Of a DNA stretch of 64,000 nt, positions 1 to 12,652 are shown piece after piece. How positions within the stretch are numbered: the stretch's first letter is position 1; every line of letters begins with the position of its first letter. Location: assembly GCA_019137255.1 (NCBI GenBank), contig WPDH01000247.1:1-64000 (forward strand). The letters are read 5' to 3'. A program made the translations under genes and the position numbers. Under the pieces are notes generated by a model. It had not been told where the DNA came from, did not search any database, and worked only from the letters and a program-made list of their open reading frames with translations. The stretch is from Corinectria fuckeliana (Eukaryota > Ascomycota > Sordariomycetes > Hypocreales > Nectriaceae).

Positions 1-830
1 AAGCCTAATAAAAAGCCTAAAAGAAAGCTACTTATAAAGATATTAAAAAAGAAAGAAAAAAAGAAAGATATTATAGTCTAAAAGACTAAATAAATAATAA
101 TAATAAAGATTTATATAGCTATTAACAGCTGTTAACAGCTGTTAAGTGTTAGGTTTATACTAGCCTTTAGCTACTAATAACTATACTACTAGCTAACCTA
201 CTAATAGCTAGCTAACTTACTAATAGCTAGTTTTACCCACTTAAAATTCTAAGCTTTTAGCTATAACTATAAAGTAATTTAGATATACCTAGCTAATATA
301 ATCCTAATACTTAACTACTTTACTCTTATAATAGACTAGGTGCTTAATATCTAGTTAACTATTTCTCTTTTTTTTACCTTTTTTTTCTTTTTTTCTCTTT
401 TTTTCTTATCTTTTTTTCTCTTTCCCTCTCTTTAATTTTTTTCTAGCCCTCTAAGAAATAAGATAACTCTAGTCCTAGTAAAAAGACTATTTACTTATAT
501 ATAGTAATAGTATAAGAGGCCTAACCTAAGTCTGCTATATAAAGGATATAGGTTTTTATCTAATTTTATAGTTTTTCTTATATTTATATAAAATAGAAGT
601 ATTATCTACCTTTTAGGTTTATAAAGTATAAATAAATAAATAATATTAAGAAAGGCTTATAAAACTAAATAATAAAATCTTAGTAATTTATATTTATAAG
701 ATAATACTTTATATCTTATTATTATATAATATAACTATTATAACCTTTAAGATAACTGTCTAATTTATCTTAAGAAAATTAATAGACACCTCTAAGCGCA
801 ACTAGCTAATCACTTGTTAATATTACACTA
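1..830. repeat. AT-rich, RIP-like block
   Basis: This stretch is almost entirely A and T, is rich in TA steps and has almost no CpG. No reading frame in it is credible. This is the look of repeat DNA mutated by repeat-induced point mutation in filamentous ascomycetes. It continues off the left edge, so its origin cannot be told. Normal composition returns gradually between about 780 and 850. Confidence 0.7.
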
Positions 831-1406
831 TCTGTTTTATCACTATGCTGTTTTCCTGTTTATAGTCTTTCTAGCTGTCCGCTATTGCTAGCCCTGCACA
901 AGAACAAATAGACCGTCCGTAGAAGAGCCGGAACTTTCTAATAACTGTGTTCTAAACTCTTATAACATGGGCATAGTATTTTGCTTTGTTTTGTATATTG
1001 TTTAAGCCTTAATCACGGAGTTGCAGCCGCTCGGTTCCCGTTTGATAGTCCTTTTACACTTACCCTGTGAGTCTCGCTGATGGGTTTCGTGTCGACAGGC
1101 ATTTAATGTTCGAGTCTTGCGGCAGCTATTAATGTTGCCTCCAGACTTCCATCAAGCGAATAACTACGACACAACGCCCCCCCTCCTTGTGGCAGCGACT
1201 TTTGTACACTAACACTGTGTCTTAAGTCTTTTCTAATGTCCATAATATATTTACAATAGTCTCTCTCTGCCTGAAGGCATACCTTCCATTCGACTATGCT
1301 AGGATACCACAGGGGAACATATGGTGACACGGTACGCAGTGTCGATCTTGGGAGGAAACTATTAATACAGCAACTGTCGCTCCTCTCGCTTGTTATAATA
1401 TACGCC
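831..1406. other. intergenic, no gene seen
   Basis: Ordinary-composition spacer between the left AT-rich block and the 3' end of the dehydrogenase gene. Short open frames here show no family resemblance and no splice logic. The downstream gene's 3' untranslated region should lie at its right end. Confidence 0.5.
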
Positions 1407-2690
1407 CTATTTAGTATTAATGTCGACGAGAATTTTTACATGCTTGTCTTTGTCAGTGATAAGCGCCTTGATACCATCCTCGACGATATTTTCGAGCCGA
1501 ATCCTTGCTGTAATCATGCTATCTGCCTTGATTGCGCCTTGAAATCGGTTAGCAATACTACTGAACTTGCCGTTGACGCTGTGACTTGTTACCTGTCCGG
1601 AGATTCTCAATGACAGCTTGGTAATCTTCGCGCTGGTATCCGAGCACCGACTTATACGAGCTCTCTTTCCAGGTGATCCAGTTAGGGTTGAATGGGATCT
1701 CCTTTTCCCAGATTGCAACGTTGACGACAGTCCCCTTCGTCTTGACAGCGTCGCAAGCGCTCTTGATGCTGACAGACTGTTGGTGGGGTGTATCCAAGTT
1801 GGGCACACAGGAGCACGTACCTAGCAGGAACTCCGGCGCAATCAAAGACAACATCGGCACCTCTGCCTTGGCTCGCATCTAGGACAGCCTGCTTAACATC
1901 GTCCTTGATGGGGTTGATGATATGCGTTGCGCCGAACTGCAAGGCAAATTTCTGACGAGAGGCAGCAACCTCTGAAACGAGAATCGTCTTGACGCCCTTG
2001 GCCTTGAGACACAAGATGGTAGCCAGGCCGATGGGTCCACCTCCGATGATCAGGACGACCGAGTCGGGGGTGAACTCCGGGGCTGCACTGACGGCGTGCC
2101 ACGAGACGGAAAGCGGCTCAACGAGGGCTCCCATCTCCATGGTGAGGTTGTCGGGCAACGGGAAGACGTGCGTGGCATTCACGCAGACGGCATCGCTGAG
2201 CCCGCCGCCGCCTCCGCTCAACCCGACGAAGCCGCCGGTGTGGCAGACGTTCTCGGCACTGGTGTCGCAGGCGGCGCAAAGGCCGCAGAAGATTGTCGGC
2301 TGCACCGCGCATCTCTGGCCCATCTCGAAGCCGGTGACTCCGGGCCCGATTTCCGTGATGGTGCCGGAAAACTCGTGGCCGAGCGTGACGGGGATGGTCT
2401 CGCCGGTCAGGGCATGTGGAGTGGTAGGGCAGAAGTTGGGGCCGCCAAGGTACTCGTGCAGATCTGTTCCGCAGATGCCAACAAAGGCCGGGGCGATCTG
2501 GAGAAGACCTGGAGTTAGCCAATGGGATAGGATAGTTCTGTCGTATATCAAGGTGCGCCCTCCTGTCCATCCCGCAGCACATGCATCTCTCTATCCATCT
2601 CACCTTGACCTGGCCTGCGCGGACCGAAGGCGCGGGAATTTGCTCGACGCGGATGTCTTCTTTGCCATAATACCTCACGGCCCTAATCAT
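1407..2690 (-). CDS. zinc-type alcohol dehydrogenase, (R,R)-butanediol dehydrogenase-like
   Basis: This is a medium-chain zinc alcohol dehydrogenase of the fungal 2,3-butanediol dehydrogenase type, expected to interconvert acetoin or diacetyl and butanediol with NAD(H) in the cytosol. Four exons join in frame: 2604..2690, 1821..2497, 1593..1768 and 1407..1537, giving 356 residues, the usual family length. Visible features are the catalytic-zinc Cys (CGTD, residue 38), the GHEFSG motif, a Cys-rich structural-zinc loop (CGLCAACD) followed by the Gly-rich run GLSGGGGGLSD typical of this subfamily, and a Rossmann GGGPIG motif. The introns are 106, 52 and 55 bp; the last has a CTAAC branch point. 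The start is the only Met that gives the family N-terminus (MIRAVRYYGKEDI). A TATA box lies 180 bp upstream. Substrate choice within the family cannot be read from sequence. Confidence 0.88.
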
Positions 2691-3538
2691 GGTGCTGTAG
2701 TAGAGTGACTGCCCGGTAAGTATAAGTATAGGGGGAGTAGTAGCAAGTAATCTGGCAAACGAGGCCACAGAGATTCTTTGTATTATGCTTCGGAACCTTC
2801 CAAGCTGATCTAGGTAGGTAGATACAACATTCACGGTACTTCGTAAATGCGGATGCCACTATCACGCCCTTTTTATACCCGCCTGCAGTTACTCTATTAG
2901 CGGGGTTGTGCATCATCCGACTCGCTACGGCGTACATCAGAAGGTTGACCCACCGAAGTGCCCGAGTTTACCGTCTCGTGATAAATAGCAGACATCTTAC
3001 GAGGTGAGTGACTGCATTTATTCGGGAGTCGTGTTGGTTTCTTATGTGGGACGTGTGATTATGAGCAAGACGAGCGTGGCTCCTGATGGAGTCAGTGAGG
3101 GAGTTGACATCTTCGAGATAAAGCTCATGTTGTGTGCCCTGTCTATTGCTTTTAGCTCCCAGCTTCAATCTCCGACCTCTCCGGACCTCCCCCTTTATTC
3201 TCCCACCTCAGCGCCAGTGAGACCTGCACATCTCGCCACCCCTCATTCCCTTTTACCTCCCTTTTTTCCTCCGATCCTTTAGGCACCAACATCTCAATTC
3301 AATTTCCGCTCATCCGGAACCGTCAAAATGTCTGTCACATGAATAGACTCTTGGGTCGGGTCCGGATGTCACAGTCCGGGTCGGGTCCGCAGCCAGATCG
3401 GCCCCGCAGTCTGGTCGGTACCGCGGTCGGGCCTACCGATCGAAAATCTGAAGCTTACGTACGTCCTTTGCAATGTGCGGGCGTCAGAGGCGAGAGAACA
3501 GATAGCCGACAAGGAAGGCCAATCGACAAAAAGCAAAA
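2691..3538. other. intergenic, promoter side of the dehydrogenase
   Basis: Apart from the TATA box nothing can be assigned. A pyrimidine-rich stretch at about 3165-3280 produces a low-complexity open frame on the plus strand that I do not accept as a gene. The 5S rRNA gene begins at the right-hand end. Confidence 0.5.
2869..2880 (-). promoter_or_regulatory. TATA box of the butanediol-dehydrogenase-like gene
   Basis: Read on the minus strand this is GGGTATAAAAGG, a consensus TATA box, about 180 bp upstream of the start codon at 2690. It would give a 5' leader of roughly 150 nt. The call rests on motif and position only. Confidence 0.45.
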
Positions 3539-3657
3539 ACATACAACAGCGAGGATTCCCCGGTCGTCACCGACCCGAGTACTAATTCGCCGCTTCTTAG
3601 CTTGACTAAGGGAGAGCGGACGGGATCCCGTATTTTCTAAGAGCTATGGTCGTATGT
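3539..3657 (-). rRNA. 5S ribosomal RNA (copy A)
   Basis: A 119-nt 5S rRNA gene on the minus strand, with the fungal 5' end ACATACGACCATAG, the conserved GGGATCCCGTCCGCTCT core, the GGTCGGTGACGACC hairpin and the 3' end GTTGTATGT. The 5' and 3' ends pair (ACATAC with GTATGT). A run of T follows at once, the normal RNA polymerase III terminator. It differs from copy B by two transitions, which lie opposite each other in one helix. It stands alone, as expected for dispersed 5S genes of filamentous ascomycetes. Confidence 0.93.
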
Positions 3658-3726
3658 ACGAGAATTAGCCACCCAGAACCACTATCAACCTAACGCAGTG
3701 TATTTAAAGGATGTTTAAGATTTTCC

Positions 3727-6700
3727 AGTGTTAAACTTTTAGAACCTAAGTCCCCCCCCCCACTTATAGACAGCCCCCCTTCTAGACTATCTTTTCTCTT
3801 AAAATACTAATACTTTAAATTTTTATATTAAATTAGACTATTAACTAAAAATAATAAAAGTTTTACTATATATTTTATATATATAAAAAAGACTATATTT
3901 AAAGTTTAAAAACTTTTTACTAAAAAATAAGCTAGTAATAAAAGGTATAAAATTAGTTAAGATTTACTAGTAAATCTTAATAAAAATTTCTTAAGGTAAG
4001 TTTTTTAAAATAAATAATAAAAATCTTTAAAAAATCTTATAATTATCTATTAAAAATATTTATTTATTTATACCTAATTTAGCTTATAGCTATCTAGTCC
4101 TTCTTCTAAGTAACTTAGACTAATTTATAATAAAAGGGAAAAACTCTAATAGTAAGCTATAAGATAAAAAACCTTTTACTACTCTTACCTAAGAGGGGAG
4201 TAAGTTAGGCTTAGTATATATATATAATAATATAAGTTATAAGTAGGTTTACTTTATAAGAAAAGCTAATTATATACTTATAATAATNNTAAGTTCTTAT
4301 AAGGCTTAGCTTAAATTATATACTAAAATTTAATTAGTCTTAAATTAAGTCTAAGTTACTTATACTACTTATTTTTATCCTCTTAGGTATTATTCTTATT
4401 ACTAATTAGTATTAGTATATCTTTTTTAGCTTTTAAAAGTATTTACTCTCTTAATTAGTTAATTAGTTTAAATACTATAAGAGTTAAACTTAGACCTAGG
4501 TTTAGTCTAGCTTAAAACTGCTTTAAAAGCTACTTAAGCTCTTTTTAAGTAAGATAGTTTAATATTATAGTTAGTATTAGTATTAATACTATTATATCTT
4601 ATAATAAGTATACTATATGTTTATATTACTTACTTAAAATACTAAACTATATAAGTCTCTTTATATAAGTATTTCTTACTTATTTCTACTTCTTTTATAC
4701 TATATAATATATATAAGATTATACTAAGTATAAGCTATTATAGTTATAATATACTAAAAAGATCTTATTAGTAAAAGTAAAGTATATTATATCTCTTATA
4801 TAGTAAGTCCTCTTATAATAGCTATACTTAGCTTATTTCTAATAGTACTATATAATATATTTAAAGTAAAAGCACTTAAAGTACTATCTAAGTTAAATCT
4901 CCCCTAAATAGAGCTTAGTCTAATAAACCTTTATAGTTATAATTATATCTTAGTTATAAAGTTTATTTATATCTATTAGTTTAGTTAATAATATAACTAG
5001 TAATTAGTAAGGTCTAGCTATATAGTAGCTTTATAATAGTTTTATAGTATATATTTTAATACTATTTACTTATTAGATATCTACTATAAGATTCTTAAGT
5101 AAGCCTCTTATATAGCTAGTTAAGACTCTCTTAGTAACTACTATAAACTGCTTTAAGACTTAATATATACTTATACTAAAAATAGTAAGAATTTAAGTAT
5201 TATCCTTTAAGAGATTTATAATTAGTTTATAAAAGAGAACTATAATATTCCTACTAAGAAGGTAATATAAGACTACTATAAGTAAGAAGTAACCTCTTAG
5301 GAGGGTATAATTAATAATTATTATAGTATCTAATAGTATATAAAATATAATATTAAGAGCTATACTAGATAACCTAATAATAATCTTCTTACTAAGGTAA
5401 GAAGAGATTACTTTTAATATTAATACTATTAGAGATAGAAATATCCTCTTATTATAAGTAACTTAAGCTTAAGTTAAGATCTTAATAGGTATTTTCTAAA
5501 GAATAGCTAATACTACTTTTTTAATAGTAGTTATAATTATTTTTATAAGAGATAGTAAGATTATAATCTTACTACTTATATATTAAGTATAGCTTATAGT
5601 AGTATTAGCTAGAATTACTACTATTTCTTAAACTAAGAGAAAAGTAACTTTTAGGATAATTACTTTAAGTTTATATTTAGTCTTAATAATAAGATCTTTA
5701 AATTAATTATAAGTTATTTTTATACTAAGCTTAGCTTATAATAAGAGTAGGTTTTATAGTAAAAAAATTTTCTTAAGAGAAGAAGAGAAATAGTTTATAA
5801 TCTTAATATTTTTTATTTTGTTTAGCCTATATATTATATATAATATAATAGTAATATAAGAGTAAAAAAAGAGTAAAAAAAGTCTATAAAGAAAGTTAGT
5901 TAGGTTAAAATAGATTTTAAGAGTGTAACTAAGATATAATAAGAGTAACTATTAAATGTTTATAAAAGATTTTATATCTATTAAAAATAATTTTTATAAA
6001 AGTAGTCTTTTTACTAAGAAATTTCTTATAATTAAAAAGTTATTAAATAATATTTTTAAAATAAATCTTTAAAAAATATAATTTAACTTTTTTTTAAATA
6101 TAACTAAAAATAGTTAAAAAATAATTTACTATTATAGTCTAAGCTTTACTTAGTTTAAGCTAAATAGAAAAGTTATTTACTAAAAGGTAATAAGACTTAA
6201 CTACTAAGTTAGTTAGCAGCTTATATAAGTATTTAAGTTAAATAAGTAAAAAGCTTTACTTTTTCTTTTTCTTTTTTAGCTTTATTAATATTAATTTTTT
6301 TAACACCTTTTTATAACTGCCTAAAAGCTAACTTATTATATTTACTAAGATTTATATTTTATATTATATTTAAATTAAAAAGCTATTTATATTTTTCTAA
6401 TATTTAAAAAGATTTTATATTACTTTAAATATTAACTTTTAAATTACTTAGAAAATTATATATAAAATTTTAATACTTACTTAAGTATTTATTTAATAGC
6501 TAAATAAACTATAAAATTTAACTTTATATTTCTTTTATATAATATTATTTAAAGTACTTACTAAGTTTAATTTTCTAAGTTATTTTCTATATAGCTTAAT
6601 TTATTATAAAATCTTTAAATATATATATTTTAGTAGAAAAAATAGTCTAAAAGAAAAAGCAGTTTATAAGTAAAAAGAGGACTTATTAATTAACCTTAGC

Positions 6701-6750
6701 ATATTAGCTCTTATTTATAATATTTTTAGCCTTTCTAAAGTTTTAGCACT
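3727..6750. mobile_element. RIP-degraded repeat with imperfect terminal inverted repeats
   Basis: About 3 kb of extremely AT-rich sequence with no coding frame; two N bases at 4288-4289 mark an assembly gap. Its edges carry an imperfect inverted repeat: AGTGTTAAACTTTTAGAA at 3727-3744 against AGTGCTAAAACTTTAGAA read inward from 6750, 15 of 18 positions alike. A poly-C run follows the left repeat. Inverted ends, size and composition fit a DNA transposon (Tc1/mariner-pogo size class) destroyed by RIP. No target-site duplication is clear, so the exact ends and class are uncertain. Confidence 0.55.
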
Positions 6751-8573
6751 TTTACACACAGTGTTAAGTCAGTGTAGGTATAATTCACGCAATCACTTAA
6801 TACTCTATGCAAATCAAAGTCGAGATTTAACGTCTTATGCAACATATACATACCTAGAAACAATATCGCAAATGCTGATCCCCGGGCTCAGAGGCGCAGG
6901 CCGCCAAGGCGCTACCAGCCTTCACCAGCCTCGTTGCAGGGGGCCATAGCCATCTACGAGTACACTCCGTGCTGCGTCCTGTACGAGCATGTACTGTACT
7001 TGTTGTGTACACAGGTATCCACAGGACATGCTTGTTCCCTTGCTTGTTTTATGCTGTGTTGCATATCGCCTAGTTCCGTGGCTGCTAGCGCTGGCGACAA
7101 GCTATGAGTACTTGCTCCCCAGACGGTGCAAGGCCGTAGGTACCGCGAAGTTATCCCGTTTATTCAGCGTCTTGATTTTAATGCCTTATGCAAACACCTG
7201 CAATGCCGGTGTGAAATTGGAGTTGCACTAACATTACTACTTCTCCGCCTACTACTTGGCCCCCACCATTTGTGAGGAAAATAATCACAAAGCATTCTTG
7301 TGACGCTTGTGAATTCGCGACGGATCCACATCCAAGCCGCTCTTATCATTGGGATCAAGCATTTTCATGTTACAGCCCGGAGGTCTGGCCATGCAACAGT
7401 GTTTCGACATGATGAGCCACTGTCCGCCCCATTCACCCAATTCCTGACCCGAACACAGGTAACAGAGAAGGTGAAGGCTAGCGAGGGCAATGCGCAGGGC
7501 GGCACCTGTGCTGAATGGCCTAGGGTACAACAGAATGGGTCAGTACCTTTCGAGAATCTTCTTTTGATCCTCCAAAATGCGCCCTCGGAGATGCACTCAG
7601 CTTTGCCGCTTGTCGTGGCAATGAACCAACGCCTCTAGAGTTCGTCGTGGCTAAGAGGAGATGGCATCACCGGACCATCTCATCCGCTAATCACCCCTTA
7701 TGAGTCTTCTCAAGGCTATATCCTGGGGCTGGACTCTTCCCGCAATGATGACCACACTATCCAAGACGATACTCTGGCTGCAGGTAGAGTGCCTGAGTTG
7801 ACAGAGCATAGCGAAAATAAATAAATCCGATATGAGGGTAACTTTCCAAGAAGGAAAATAGAGGCAGGCTTTTCGCACCATGCTGTCGCTGATGCTCGTA
7901 TTGGGGATGGGCGTCATCCTCCCCGAGGGTATCTGAATGGAGCTAGGTGATCTTAGGAGATCTTGCGGGCGTCACGCGATCGAGCCTGGAACATCTGGAA
8001 CATCTGGGGAAAAGCCTGTCGCACCTGTCCTTCCGAGAACGGCAGCCTACGAACGCACTGTCCCGCAGCATGGCCAAGCAGGTATCAGGGTGGAGAGGTT
8101 ACAGACTCGCAGTTGGCATTGATGGGACAGCATGAAGACGTTACGCTGCTGCTGACGCATCTTAATACAGCTTGACTGGATAAGGAACGATAGAGAGCGG
8201 GCACCGCTGTGGTGTCGCCCTAAATTTCCAATCTGGGAATAATGCGCGATACTACCTACATATCTAGATATGACGTTGTGGATATCCGCCTGATAAGCGC
8301 AAGCAAGCTAAGAGGGCTACCCGCACGATTATCACGGGATAGGAAAGTGAACGCCGAAGAATGACAAGGAAGAAGGCAAAGACACTGACTGATTGGACTT
8401 GTGACTAGGCTATTATCAAGATAACCGCATAACATGGTTGCTCGCTGGGACGGGACTCCGGAGACTTGGAATACAAACATCATCTACTATGCTCAGTCAC
8501 AGGAGAACTAGCCCGATTGTCGTGAGTTGATATAATAAACAAAAAACATTTCCAAGTTTCTAGATCCCTAGCT
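6751..8573. other. intergenic, no gene supported
   Basis: Composition returns to normal here. Several overlapping open frames of 60-110 codons exist on both strands, but many begin with a non-ATG codon and none matches a family or joins through plausible introns. The right end, with TATAATAAAC near 8530, is the likely promoter of the dioxygenase gene. Confidence 0.45.
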
Positions 8574-9561
8574 ATGGCCGTTACATATCCCTCTATTCAA
8601 CGCATAGATAGGTCTGATGTCCAAGGCATTATTACCGCTATCGTCAAGGACGGCTGCTGTATTGTCAAGAACTTTACAGATGCAGCAACCGTTGCTCAGG
8701 TCAACGTCGAGACACGGCCGTTTCTAGATGCAGACCTGCCCTGGAAGGTGAGTATCTCGAGCACAGCCCTACTCACACTCACCAGTCACCGACTTGCTCA
8801 TCAACATTCAGGGCGATCTGTTCCCCCCCGAAACTCGCCGCTGTGCCAATCTCGCTCGTCGGAGCAAGACTGTGCGTGAAAAGTGGCTCGTCGACCCTTT
8901 AATCCGGGCCTGCAACGCCAAATTCGTCGACAAGACAACGTCGAATTTCTACGGCGAGGCAAAGCACACGTACACTAGCGAGGCAGTGTGCAGTATCGCT
9001 GTTACGTTCGAGATTGGCCCTGGCGCCAAGGCTCAACGCCTGCATCGTGATGATAAAAACTATCACGCCGACCACCCTGACCAGACGCAGACAGGTTATC
9101 GTATCGGTACTGACGTCGAGATGGCGTTTCTAGTTCCCGGCGTCCAGACTACTGTCGAGAACGGCGCTACCCTGGCAATCCCCGGCAGCCACCTTTGGGG
9201 GTCAGACCGTATGCCGAAGACGGAAGAAGCACTCTTTGCTGAGATGGACGTAGGGGACTGCTGGATCATGCTGGGTGGCCTTTACCACGCCGGCGGCGCC
9301 AACGTGACTCGACACGAGAAGCGATCTGTCCACGGTCTGTTCTTTACTCGAGGCTATTTAAGGCAGGAAGAGAACATTTATCTAGCAACGCCTGCAGAGG
9401 AGGTTCTTGCTTGGACTGAAGAGGCTCAGAAGATGATGAGGTACACGCTGTCCAGTCCGAATGTTGGCTTTGTCGAGTTCATTCCGCCTCTGCCGTACTT
9501 ACGGGGCGATCGTGCTGAGACTTTGGGAGATTTCGATGCATCCCAAGAGAAGAAGCATTAG
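8574..9561 (+). CDS. phytanoyl-CoA dioxygenase (PhyH) family Fe(II)/2-oxoglutarate oxygenase
   Basis: A non-heme iron, 2-oxoglutarate-dependent oxygenase of the PhyH family, which in fungi includes many secondary-metabolite oxygenases such as the FtmOx1 group. Two exons, 8574..8747 and 8812..9561, join in frame to 307 residues, normal for the family. The iron triad is visible as HRD (His136, Asp138) and a distal His217 in GGLYHAGG. The family signature IPGSHLWGSD lies between them, and an Arg in the TRHEKRSVHG stretch is a candidate for 2-oxoglutarate binding. No targeting signal is evident, so it is probably cytosolic. The next gene is a Zn2Cys6 regulator transcribed towards it, so no shared promoter is implied. 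The substrate is unknown, and no polyketide, terpene or NRPS gene lies next to it. Confidence 0.85.
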
Positions 9562-10337
9562 ACGTCTACAATTTCACATAGCTTAGTATCGAGCATATGC
9601 ATCATATATAAGCTCGATTGAAGAAGACTCGTCGTCACTATAGGATAGATCCATCCAAGAAACTCCCATGAGAAATTGTATACCGAGGAGATCCATCGTA
9701 ACTGCTTGAATCTTGAACTCAATGACCAAGAGTTGTCCAAGACCTCATGCCGAAGATGACCGTCTGTTGGTTTGCTCGGAGCGACGTGATGTAAGACGAT
9801 GGCACTAATGGCTCTCGTCTTGTAGCGGCATATAGACAATTGCATTGTCTGTGAGTATGCTTCAAACGAGGTCGAGAATATTATGACTAGGAAGTAGCGT
9901 TATTCGCAGTAGAGTAACTACTGTTCTTGTTAGATCTGCTCTTAATTACTCATCAAAGGTGAGATCACGGATTGCCATCTTCCGGACAGGCTTACGCATT
10001 TAGAGAGAAGCATGATGCGATGACACTATCGAAGCTAAAGATATGATTTGTTTCCATGAGGCTTGCTGCCACGAGGCTCTCCAAGATTCGACAAGAACAT
10101 GGAGAGGAGGTTCCCTGCAGGGCTTAGAACTTGAATCTTCGCGAGTCTGCCCAGTCCTGCGCAATTTGAACACTAATGAAGACTGCCTCAGATGATCGTT
10201 GATTAGGGTCTTGTAGCTAACAAATTATCATCAAGGAGATGTTCCTGGCTTATGGGCCGCGAGATTACATCGCCCTTATACACAGCCATCAATCTTATTT
10301 TGATTCGTAGAGGATGAAGTAAATATTCATTAAACCC
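9562..10337. other. intergenic between convergent genes
   Basis: Terminator side of two convergent genes. I see no coding frame worth calling, no RNA gene and no repeat. Confidence 0.5.
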
Positions 10338-12652
10338 TTAAAAAGAGAATATTTCGTCTCCAGTTTGTAGGCTGGACTGGTTAAAGATATACCAGGACCT
10401 GTCGAGACTACCATCGACGTGAAAACCACCATCGTCGCCAAATATTGGGGTGCTCAATGTCTGCAACTTTTGATCGAGACAGTTGGCTAGTAATCCATGC
10501 AGATCTGAATTTTGCTTGGCTTGAAGGCTTGACAAGTGGACTCTTACGCTCTCTAGGTCTGGCAAACACGCGTCTTTGTCAGTGGGCTAGGAACACGACG
10601 CAGCCGGTGGAAACTGGGTCTCTTACCGTCAGGCTCTCCGACCCCCCCTTCGACTCCCTGTATGACTATCAGAGCAGCCCAAGTAATAACTACAAGGTCA
10701 AAGTTGGACCAAATAGAAGAATCAGCTAGCTGGAGTCTGACGGCCGCCCGAGCGGAAACGAGGAGCTCATGCTGTTCTCTAGGAGTCGTGTCGGAAAAGA
10801 GGTCGCTCCCTCGAGCGGGTAGGTAGATGGAGAGGACCAGCACACGATGCAATACGTACTGCCTGAATACGAGCTTCCTTTCGTTTTCCGGCTCGTCATT
10901 GCGTGCCCCAAATTCGACCAACCAGTCGTCCAGTTGACGTGCCCAGTCTCGAATAACAGCTGCATCAACATCGCTGAAGGAAACAGAGGGGTCGACTGTC
11001 GCGGTGAGTTCTCCTGAGAAGCAAGACCAAATGGTTGGCAAACCTCTTCCTGTGAAGTGGGTTAAACCTGTGTGCATCATTCGAGAAAGCCTGTACAGCT
11101 GGTCCTGTAGGGAGATGCGAAGACGCGGGAATGGTGCTATTATCGGGATGGCTGGGCAGGACAAATGGATCGAGGCATGCTCAAGATCGACAATCTGTAC
11201 GCAAGTGTCAGTGACGTTGACTGTAAGTGTGATTCACCGTCTGGGAGGATCATACCTGCAGCCCAGTGAAAAGCCTCTGCCATTCAAGAGACCTTTCATC
11301 CATGAAAGGGGGACAGTGCTCCAGAGTGAGGCGATAGGCAACTGATATCCATATGCCCGTCTCCCTGCTGACGCCTTCTCTTAACAAACCAGCGAGTATG
11401 ATGCCGAGAATGGTCTGAAATGCCCATTCCTCGGCTTTCGCGGGGGTTTTTGAGTCCTGCCCAATTGCACTCGAGGGCATACACAGTTGGGCAATAGCGT
11501 TGCACAGCACGGTGAAGTACTCGGATGCCATAACTGCAACGTCATTCGACCCTCTTGTGCTAGAGCAATATAGCATGGAGGCAAGTAGCAACGGAGTTGG
11601 CGACGAGAATGTCTGCTTGCTGGGAAGAAAGTGTAGGCCTAGCATAGTGTCGTGGAAGCTGCGCTTAGATTAGCACAATATTCCTGGATGTTCTCAAGCT
11701 AAGTCTTTACGTGAGCCATAGCCGCTTAATGAGTGACTCTGTCCATATCTCGTTGCTGGCGTTGGTAGAGCAGCTTGATTCTAGAACTTGAATAGCGGGC
11801 CACAAAGGGCTAAGTGACGGATCTCGAGCATCGATATTCTCGAGTGAACGGCCGTCACCTCGGTCAGCGGCACTACTCTCATCAAGATCTGGAAGTCCGA
11901 TGTGCTCCTCGATCCGCTTCAGCCGTCGGAGCACAATTGCGTTGGATGCTACCAGTTTTTCATCAAGGTGCGGTCGAGGTATTTCGCTTGTGGCTTCTGG
12001 ATATGGGTGGTACGTAGCAGCCTGGAACCAAGCTCGCGGTGATGAATTAGTTTCTATTCAGATACGGTAGCGACGCATTGTTTGTTTCCCGATTGAATTA
12101 GACTCATGCAATGTTTGATTACGTACATTAGCTCGTGGCACAAAGACACACGGCACTCCGGTCCTGAGACATCTTCGGCAACGCGGTCCAGCATCGATCC
12201 TACATTTCATCTAATCGCTTCCTAGGTCAGACTAGGCTCCGGTCAAATAAGAGAGGAACGATGGTAGGTGCATTATGCCAAACCTTTTGCCGCCGGCAAT
12301 TCACTAAATGAGGATTGTCCATTAGCTGAGTAGCTCCCATCCCTGTAGCGGACACGATATCGGCCTTAGACTCACCGCAAGCCTTCCGGGATTTTGCGGG
12401 GGAATCGTCATCCGGGCCACGCCCGACTTCTGGCACGGGCTGCAGAGGCATTGGCGCCCAGAAGTGTCCGTCAGTCAAAGACAGACCAAGAGGTAAAAGT
12501 GGAGGGTTCGGGAAAGAATCCGGATAATGTTCCAAGTGGTGAGATATATTTTGGCCGACTTGGCCGGGTTGGCCGGCCTTTTTCATCCGCGAGGGGGGGG
12601 CGCGTGTTAGCGTTGAATTGGACTGATAATGAGCTTTCGGCCCATTTTCCAT
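10338..12652 (-). CDS. Zn2Cys6 transcription factor with a fungal-specific regulatory domain
   Basis: Nuclear DNA-binding regulator. Seven exons join in frame: 12376..12652, 12284..12303, 12127..12210, 11711..12021, 11256..11658, 10627..11194 and 10338..10558, giving 627 residues. The Zn2Cys6 cluster (Cys 92, 95, 102, 110, 113, 120; spacing 2-6-7-2-6) is split by two introns, and the second exon is only 20 nt and encodes the second Cys. After the cluster comes a short linker with a heptad-like stretch (LRRLKRIEEH), then the helical fungal_trans-type middle region (GLHFLPSKQTF). The first ATG in this frame is used; a longer start is possible but no earlier ATG is close. The gene lies in tandem downstream of the secreted-protein gene and faces the PhyH gene tail to tail. 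Its targets are unknown. Confidence 0.85.

Noticed and set aside
3004..3605. Plus-strand open frames between the dehydrogenase and the AT-rich block
   Set aside because: One is a pyrimidine-rich low-complexity frame, and the other runs antisense across the 5S rRNA gene.
7285..7530. 81-codon Cys-containing frame with a hydrophobic start, considered as a small effector
   Set aside because: The frame begins with TTG and not ATG, and no ATG gives a signal peptide.
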